A stretch of 64,000 nt of DNA from Luteipulveratus flavus (GTDB lineage Bacteria; Actinomycetota; Actinomycetes; Actinomycetales; Dermatophilaceae). A model generated the notes under the pieces. The model saw only the letters and a program-made list of their open reading frames with translations, was not told where the DNA came from and made no database searches. Positions 59,078-64,000 of this stretch are shown here, one piece after another. The DNA is taken from NCBI RefSeq assembly GCF_029080175.1, contig NZ_JARFJC010000018.1; one strand, 5' to 3'. The position numbers and the translations under genes are program-made. The stretch's first letter is position 1; each line of letters begins with the position of its first letter.

Positions 59078-59147
59078 ACAGATGTCCCTCTTCGTTGCAG
59101 ACGTCCTTGTACGTGCGGGATCATCTGCACGCGAGAGGGACATCTGT
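59078..59147. repeat. imperfect hairpin between hypothetical and esterase genes
   Basis: ACAGATGTCCCTCT (59078-59091) and its exact complement (59134-59147) extend inward with further matches (TTGCAGACG against its partner around 59120). It is about 70 bp and resembles a repetitive palindromic unit; it may also terminate both convergent genes. Confidence 0.65.
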
Positions 59148-59175
59148 GCCCTTGCTGCCTGGCTCGGCTGGGCGA

Positions 59176-60357
59176 TCATTCGTAGTAGTACTTCTGGGGG
59201 CCGGGGAAGATCCAGGAGAGCCCGTCGCGGAGGCGGTCGCGCCAGTTCTCCCAGGAGTGGCCGTCGCGCGCCTCGACGTACCGGACCTCCATGCCGGCAC
59301 CCTCGAACACGGGCACCATCGACCGGTTCGGCACGATCAGCGGCTCGTACACGCCGCACGACTGGTAGATGCGGTCGGCGACGCGGCGCGGCCGGGCGCG
59401 GAAGCGGTTCATGAACTTCACGACCGGATCGAACACCTGACCGCCGCCGTGGTCGAACCCGATGTCGGTGAACACGAACGAACCCGACTGCAGCAGAAGC
59501 GAACCGAAGACGCCCGGGTTCCGGTACGCCACCGACAGTGAGGCCACTCCGCCGAACGACGCGCCCATCAGGCAGCGCGCCGACGGGCGGTCCAGCAGCG
59601 GCAGCGACGACGCCAGAGCCGGTAGCAGGTCAGACACCACGAACCGGGCGTGCGCCGCGTTGTTCGGGTACTCCACCTCGCGCGAGCCCGGATCGGTGAA
59701 CACCACCACCGTCTCGGCCATGTCCAACCGGTGGATCAGGTTGTCCAGCACCGTCTTCATCGCCGCGTACTGCAGGTAGTCCGACCCGTCGTGCACGACC
59801 AGCAACGGGTAGGAGTGCGTACGGCGGAAGCGGGCGGGCAAGTACACCTGGCAGCGCGCGTCCCGGCGCAGCGCCCGCGACGGCAGGACCAGCTCCTCCA
59901 GCGACCCCGGCCTCGCCTCCGGATCCGGCGTCACCCACGGCGGCACCACGTAACCCGACGCCGCGCACACCGACGACGAGCCCACCGGCGAGTGCGCCAC
60001 TCGCGGGTTCAGCGGGTCGTTGCCCGACGCGACGGCCGACCCGTGGCGCACCTCCAGCTGGTACTCCACCCGCGAACCCGCCGGCAGCTCCAGCACCGCG
60101 AACCACAGCGACGTCTCACCCACGCGCTGCATCGGCACCCGCTGCGGCAGCCCGACGATCCGGTGGATGACGAACACCTCGTCCGCTGCGCCGCGGTACA
60201 GGAACGTGCACCGCGCGCCCTCCACGACCGGCACCTGGTGCCGCGCCAGGAAACGGTCAACAGCGCTCTCGTCCAACGGCTTTCGCGCCAGCAGCCGCTC
60301 GATGGCCGGCCGCCGGCGCTTCGTCCCCGCCCAGCCCACGGGCGCGGTGTCAGTCAT
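59176..60357 (-). CDS. enterochelin-esterase-like alpha/beta-hydrolase
   Basis: A 393-residue esterase. An N-terminal beta-domain (~30-150; VEGARCTFLYRGAADEVFVIHRI, MQRVGETSLWFAVLELPAGSRVEYQLE) resembles the carbohydrate-binding-like lid of Fes/IroD-type enzymes. The C-terminal D-esterase domain has YPLLVVHDGSDYLQYAAM, VVFTDPGSREVEYP, nucleophile elbow CLMGASFGGVASLSVAYR and the final His in RDGHSWENWRDRL. ATG 60357 overlaps the preceding gene by 8 nt. It is the last gene of a three-gene operon with the S51-like peptidase and ATP-grasp proteins. Confidence 0.9.
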   Translation of the reverse strand: MTDTAPVGWAGTKRRRPAIERLLARKPLDESAVDRFLARHQVPVVEGARCTFLYRGAADEVFVIHRIVGLPQRVPMQRVGETSLWFAVLELPAGSRVEYQLEVRHGSAVASGNDPLNPRVAHSPVGSSSVCAASGYVVPPWVTPDPEARPGSLEELVLPSRALRRDARCQVYLPARFRRTHSYPLLVVHDGSDYLQYAAMKTVLDNLIHRLDMAETVVVFTDPGSREVEYPNNAAHARFVVSDLLPALASSLPLLDRPSARCLMGASFGGVASLSVAYRNPGVFGSLLLQSGSFVFTDIGFDHGGGQVFDPVVKFMNRFRARPRRVADRIYQSCGVYEPLIVPNRSMVPVFEGAGMEVRYVEARDGHSWENWRDRLRDGLSWIFPGPQKYYYE

Positions 60358-61291
60358 CCGAACCCCCGCTCCCACCGACCACGCCGTCCTGCCGCACCAC
60401 GAGTGTCCCGGCCGGCAGCGACCGGTCGGACGACAACGACACGACGGCGCCCGGGTCGAGCGGCACGCACGCCGACGGAGCGAACCGTCTCGCCAGCGTC
60501 GCCATCCGCGGTCCATTCGCCACCAGCAGCCGTTTCCGCGCCGACGGCAGAGCCACGACACCGGGTACGAGCCCGAGCCCCGCGTCGTACACCTCCGGTA
60601 CGGCCGGCCCGTGCGGCGCGCGGTCGTTGAACAGCACGACGCGCTCGGTCAGCGCCATCGCTCCCGCGGACCACGCGATGACCGGGCGCGACTCCAGCAG
60701 GGGCGCGACGTTGAAGAGGTGCATCGCGTCCAGCAGGGCGGCTACGTGCCCGCCGGCCACCACGGCCGCGGACGCGCCCGACAGCGCCACCGTCACCTCG
60801 TCGCGGTGCTGCCGGACCAGCTGCCGTTCGTGCGGCACGACCCGGTCGTAGAACGCCCCGTGCACCGAGGCGATCCGGCGCCGGTGCCGGTCGTCGAGGT
60901 CGCGCAGCACCTCTTCGGCATCGGTGATGGCCCGCGACACCAATGACGCTGTGGCAGAACGCCTTTCGTACAACGAGAGCAACGCATCCATCGCATGCCC
61001 AACGCCCATCAGGTAGAGGTCCTGCATCTCGTCCAGCATCGCGCGCCGCGCCCGGAACGCCTCGGCGAACTCCGGGTCGCGGTCCAGCACGTCCTGCAAC
61101 CGGTGCCACAAGGCGAGGTTGACGGACTCACCCCCGAGGTAGGAGGACAGCTCGGCGTCGTCCTTCTCGCGCTCCTGCCACCCAGCGGTGACGATCGCGA
61201 AGAGCCCTGTGAGACCGAGGGATTCCACGACGGACGGCAGCGTCGGCCGGCGCTGTGGACCCAGCAGCGTGACCGGCGGCGTACCGCTCAA
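60350..61291 (-). CDS. S51/cyanophycinase-like protein
   Basis: A 313-residue protein. Its C-terminal half matches the class I glutamine-amidotransferase-like fold of S51 peptidases (PepE, cyanophycinase): SGASAAVVAGGHVAALLDAMHLFNVAPLL then the nucleophile Ser in VIAWSAGAMALTERVVLF. The N-terminal ~130 residues are helical and unrecognised. The start is TTG 61291, overlapping the ATP-grasp stop (TTGA); an internal ATG start would remove conserved-looking sequence. Fixed between an ATP-grasp ligase and an esterase, it probably cleaves a small amide or isopeptide made by the pathway. Confidence 0.8.
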   Translation of the reverse strand: MSGTPPVTLLGPQRRPTLPSVVESLGLTGLFAIVTAGWQEREKDDAELSSYLGGESVNLALWHRLQDVLDRDPEFAEAFRARRAMLDEMQDLYLMGVGHAMDALLSLYERRSATASLVSRAITDAEEVLRDLDDRHRRRIASVHGAFYDRVVPHERQLVRQHRDEVTVALSGASAAVVAGGHVAALLDAMHLFNVAPLLESRPVIAWSAGAMALTERVVLFNDRAPHGPAVPEVYDAGLGLVPGVVALPSARKRLLVANGPRMATLARRFAPSACVPLDPGAVVSLSSDRSLPAGTLVVRQDGVVGGSGGSDD

Positions 61292-62505
61292 GAGGCGTGC
61301 ACCTGCATCGTCCGACCCACGTCGTCCATGATGCCGCGCAGCTCGTCGTAGTCCGGGTGCGAGAGCCGCACCCACGCGTTCGCCATGTACCCCGCCTCGA
61401 CCGGCTGCGTCGGCGTGCCCGGTGAGGGCAGGTTCGCGTCGATGATCTCCGCGCCGTACGTCGCGTGCAGCCAGTCGACGCCCTCGATGTCGCTGATCAT
61501 GCCGTCGGCCGAGGGCCGCAGCGCGATGATCCCGGTCGCGAGCCTGCGGGACAGCTGGTGCCACACCTGGCCGTGCACGATCGCGTCCGCCCAGGCGCGG
61601 TAGAGGTCGATGTCGTTGCCGACGCTGTACAGGTCCCAGCAGCCGACGCCGGGCGGCCGTGCGCCGATCTCGCTGAACCGCAACCCGTTCGGGCCGTGGA
61701 ACCACTCCATGTGCGTGGCGGAGGTCTTGATGCCCAGCGCCTCGTGGACCCGCTCACCCATCTCGCGCAGCTCGCCGTAGAACGGTGCCTCGTCCACCCG
61801 GTTCGTGGAGATGTACTGCGGGCTGACCCACCTGGTCCGCATCGCCTCGAGCACGTTCGGGTAGTAGTGGCAGGCGAAGTCCAGCGCCGCGTGCCCGTTC
61901 ACGGCGAGGGTGTCGTAGAAGCCCTCGTGGCCCTCCACGAACTCCTCGACGGCGATCGAGTCCGCGTCGCCGAACGACTCCAGCGCCGCAGCGAGCTCGT
62001 CCGCCGAGGACACCTTCACCGTGGCCGCCGCGCCCGCGCCGTCCCGCGGCTTGAGGATGATCGGGTACCCCACCTCGTTCACGAACGCGCGTACCTCGTC
62101 GGCCGTCCTCGCCGCCGTGGACGCGGCCGTCGGCACACCCACCGCGCGCAGCGCCTCCTTCATCGACGGCTTGTCCCGGCACAGCCAGGTCGTGTGCACC
62201 GACGTCCCCGGGATGCCCGTCGCCTCCCGGACGTACGCCGCCGGCAGCGTGTGCGACTCGATCGTCGCCTCCAGCGCATCGATCCACGTCGAGGCCTGGA
62301 AGTGCTCGACCACCGCCCGCAGCTGGTCGACGTCCGTGACCGAGCCGACCTGCTCGTACCGGTGGATCCAGCCCTGCAGCTCCTCGTCGAGCCACTCCCA
62401 CGGCGTCTCGCCGACGGCGTACACCGACGCGCCGACCTGGGCGAGCGCCCGGACGAACTCGCGTTGGTTGCGCGGGAAGTTCGGCTCGACGAAGACGACG
62501 TTCAT
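61288..62505 (-). CDS. ATP-grasp domain ligase
   Basis: A 405-residue ATP-grasp enzyme. An N-terminal pre-ATP-grasp domain (NVVFVEPNFPRNQREFVRALAQVGASVYAVG) precedes the ATP-binding core: KPSMKEALRAVGVPTAAS, YPIILKPRDGAGAAATVKV with the nucleotide Lys, IAVEEFVEGHEGFYDTLAVNG, and the metal-binding RFSEIGARPPG. Such enzymes join a carboxylate (via acylphosphate) to an amine or thiol. TACCCT 8 nt before ATG 62505 suggests a leaderless operon start. It heads the run ATP-grasp, S51-like, esterase, with overlaps at each junction. Confidence 0.88.
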   Translation of the reverse strand: MNVVFVEPNFPRNQREFVRALAQVGASVYAVGETPWEWLDEELQGWIHRYEQVGSVTDVDQLRAVVEHFQASTWIDALEATIESHTLPAAYVREATGIPGTSVHTTWLCRDKPSMKEALRAVGVPTAASTAARTADEVRAFVNEVGYPIILKPRDGAGAAATVKVSSADELAAALESFGDADSIAVEEFVEGHEGFYDTLAVNGHAALDFACHYYPNVLEAMRTRWVSPQYISTNRVDEAPFYGELREMGERVHEALGIKTSATHMEWFHGPNGLRFSEIGARPPGVGCWDLYSVGNDIDLYRAWADAIVHGQVWHQLSRRLATGIIALRPSADGMISDIEGVDWLHATYGAEIIDANLPSPGTPTQPVEAGYMANAWVRLSHPDYDELRGIMDDVGRTMQVHAS

Positions 62506-62587
62506 GGATCACGAGGGTACGGCGATCGCGGTCCGGCGTCCGTGCAACGATCGATGGCCGACGCGATCGCTGGGAGAAGGAGAGTCG

Positions 62588-62938
62588 ATGAGGGCCGTGG
62601 TCCTGATGTTCGGCACGCTCAGCTGGGACACCCTCAGCCTCGCCGAGCAGACCACCTACTACGAGCAGCACCGCGTCTTCGTGCGCACGGTGACCGCCCG
62701 GCCCGGCTGCCGGCTGCTCGCCGGTGAGGCGCTGCAGGCCGGCGACTCCGCCACGGTGATCCGCTTCCCCGGTGACCACCAGGTCCCGACCGACGGGCCG
62801 TTCGCCGAGGCCACCGAGCAGCTCGGCGGGTTCTACGAGCTCGAGGCGCCCTCGATGGACGTCGTGCTCGAGCTCGTCCGGCTCCTCCCCTCCAGCTACA
62901 CCCTGGAGATCCGGCCGGTGCTGAGCACGCCCGCCTGA
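62588..62938 (+). CDS. YCII/DGPF-domain protein
   Basis: A 116-residue YCII-related (DGPF) protein: FVRTVTARPGCRLLAGEAL, DHQVPTDGPFAEATEQLGGFYELEAPSMDVVLELVRLL. The DGPF motif is present. Related proteins are often encoded with ECF sigma factors. GAAGGAG precedes ATG 62588. No sigma gene is nearby. Confidence 0.85.
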   Translation: MRAVVLMFGTLSWDTLSLAEQTTYYEQHRVFVRTVTARPGCRLLAGEALQAGDSATVIRFPGDHQVPTDGPFAEATEQLGGFYELEAPSMDVVLELVRLLPSSYTLEIRPVLSTPA

Positions 62939-62998
62939 CGCAGGCTGACGTCCGCCCGCGGCACGTATCAGCGCCGCGGCTGCCGCCTCCTGTCGGGT

Positions 62999-63811
62999 AT
63001 GAGTGAGTCGCAGTTCACCGGGTCGGTGCCCCGGCTGTACGACGCGTGCTACGCGCCCGCGGTGTTCGTCCCGTTCGCGCCGGTCACCGCTCGGGCGGTG
63101 GCCGACGGCGAACCGACGCACGTCCTGGAGGTCGCCGCCGGCACCGGTCGCGCCACCGTCGCCATCGCCGCAGCGCTGCCCTGCTCGCGCATCGTCGCCA
63201 CCGACATCAGCGACGACATGCTCACGTACGCCGCCGGTCACCGTTGCGCACCCAACATCACCTGGCGACTTGCCGACGCCCAGGAGCTGCCCTTCCCCGA
63301 CGCCTCGTTCGACGTGGTCGCCTGCCAGTTCGGGGCGATGTTCTTCCCCGACCGCCCGCGGGCGTACACCGAGGCTCGGCGCGTCCTGCGACCCGGCGGT
63401 CGGCTCGTCCTCACCATCTGGGACGCCGTCGAGCACCACGCGTACGCCCGCCTCACCACCGTCGTGCTCCGGCGCCTCTTCCCGGACGACCCGCCCCGGT
63501 TCGCCGAGCAGGTGCCGCACGGGTACCACGACACCGCGCAGATCGAGCGCGACCTGCGAGCGGGCGGGTTCGACCGGGTGCAGGTCGCCCGCGAGACCGT
63601 CGTCGGCCGGAGCCGGTCCGCGCGTGACGTGGCGACGGGACAGATCACGGGTACGCCGTTGGGTGCTCACATCAGTGCGCGCGATCCGGCGCTGATCCCC
63701 CGCGTCGTGGATGAGGTAACCGACGCCTTCCGGGCCGAGCTCGCCGACCCCGAGCGCGGGCCTGACGCCGTCGCCGGCGAGCTCACCGCGTACGTCGTCA
63801 CCGCCCACTGA
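62999..63811 (+). CDS. class I SAM-dependent methyltransferase (UbiE/ubiquinone-type fold)
   Basis: A 270-residue methyltransferase: VLEVAAGTGRATVAIAAAL (motif I), IVATDISDDML, WRLADAQELPFPDASFDVVACQFGAMFFPDRPRAYTEARRVLRPGGRLVLTIWDA. The start is ATG 62999. The substrate is unknown; the fold is shared with menaquinone and small-molecule methyltransferases. It may share a regulatory unit with the YCII gene 60 nt upstream. Confidence 0.88.
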   Translation: MSESQFTGSVPRLYDACYAPAVFVPFAPVTARAVADGEPTHVLEVAAGTGRATVAIAAALPCSRIVATDISDDMLTYAAGHRCAPNITWRLADAQELPFPDASFDVVACQFGAMFFPDRPRAYTEARRVLRPGGRLVLTIWDAVEHHAYARLTTVVLRRLFPDDPPRFAEQVPHGYHDTAQIERDLRAGGFDRVQVARETVVGRSRSARDVATGQITGTPLGAHISARDPALIPRVVDEVTDAFRAELADPERGPDAVAGELTAYVVTAH

Positions 63812-63847
63812 CACACCTCTCGCCGGCCGGCGAGCCCCCAGGGCGAG

Positions 63848-63894
63848 CCCGTGTCGAGACCTCCGTAGCCGCGGTCACCTGGTCTCGACACGGG
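63848..63894. repeat. palindromic intergenic repeat
   Basis: CCCGTGTCGAGACC (63848-63861) and its complement (63881-63894), 14-bp arms, 19-nt loop. Same family as 37830-37896. Confidence 0.75.
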
Positions 63895-63905
63895 CCATCA
63901 CTGCG

Positions 63906-63983
63906 TTCGGCCCTGCTCGACCGGCGATGGTGGAGTTCGGCCCTGCTCGACCGGCGATGGTGGAGTTCGGCCCTGCTCGACCG
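63906..63983 (+). repeat. 30-bp tandem repeat
   Basis: Two full copies (63906-63935 and 63936-63965) and an 18-nt partial third copy of a unit containing TTCGGCCCTGCTCGACCGGC, directly repeated without spacers. It continues the palindromic repeat and runs to near the window end. Confidence 0.85.
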
Positions 63984-64000
63984 CTGCGATCTCGTCGGCG

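Noticed and set aside
63906..63983. Possible CRISPR array
   Set aside because: The 30-bp units are directly adjacent without spacers and there is no cas gene, so it is a simple tandem repeat.

Overview
The window is a piece of a high-GC (about 70%) actinomycete chromosome centred on the replication origin. It shows the classic order trxB-trxA / parB-parA-rsmG-jag-yidC-yidD-rnpA-rpmH / dnaA-oriC-dnaN-gnd-recF-DUF721-gyrB-gyrA-DUF3566. That order, together with tRNA-Ile and tRNA-Ala flanking a DLW-39 microprotein, a SigR-type promoter before trxB and TTGTCCACA DnaA boxes, points to Actinomycetes, probably a Micrococcales lineage (Dermacoccaceae/Intrasporangiaceae-like). The family-level placement is an inference from gene content only.

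Region 1 (1-22944) is core: the 3' end of a gene next to the thioredoxin system, trxBA, the ParABS segregation system with eight parS-like sites (two encode VSRET in the ParA N-terminus, one spans recF/DUF721), the RNA/membrane-insertion cluster, dnaA, an oriC of roughly 460 bp rich in DnaA boxes between dnaA and dnaN, the sliding clamp, a short 6-phosphogluconate dehydrogenase, recF, a DciA-like protein, and DNA gyrase.

Region 2 (22985-29966) holds two metabolic operons with ATGA/GTGA-type overlaps: a four-gene amino-sugar/tagatose-type pathway (SIS isomerase, ROK kinase, PfkB kinase, class II aldolase) and bioA-bioF-bioD, in which bioF carries a repeat-derived C-terminal tail. Region 3 (29940-30485) is the tRNA-Ile / DLW-39 / tRNA-Ala unit.

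Region 4 (30497-48204) is accessory: a secreted S33-type peptidase, three NAD(P)-binding proteins, a FUSC-type exporter, a second long-form 6PGDH, a LacI-controlled pentose/deoxyhexose-type ABC operon ending in an RbsD/FucU mutarotase, a class F sortase with a DUF4397 partner, and a secreted unknown plus CopD pair. Region 5 (48206-51728) is a minus-strand stress block: DoxX-like (two frameshifts), flavodoxin-like reductase, formaldehyde-dehydrogenase-type ADH, DJ-1/PfpI protein and Dps.

Region 6 (51761-64000) mixes small regulators (two PadR), methyltransferases, NYN and YbaK proteins, an SGNH esterase, an F420-type nitroreductase-fold protein, a lower-GC island with an HNH endonuclease joined to a zinc ribbon and a reader-like N-terminal domain, and a tightly overlapping ATP-grasp / S51-like peptidase / esterase operon. 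The last two are the best candidates for poorly described systems. Dispersed palindromic repeats occur at 13.8-14.1, 37.8-38.1, 55.1, 56.9, 57.2, 57.7, 59.1 and 63.8-64.0 kb. Several genes appear to be leaderless, with TANNNT about 6-8 nt before ATG. No rRNA, CRISPR, prophage or insertion sequence was seen.
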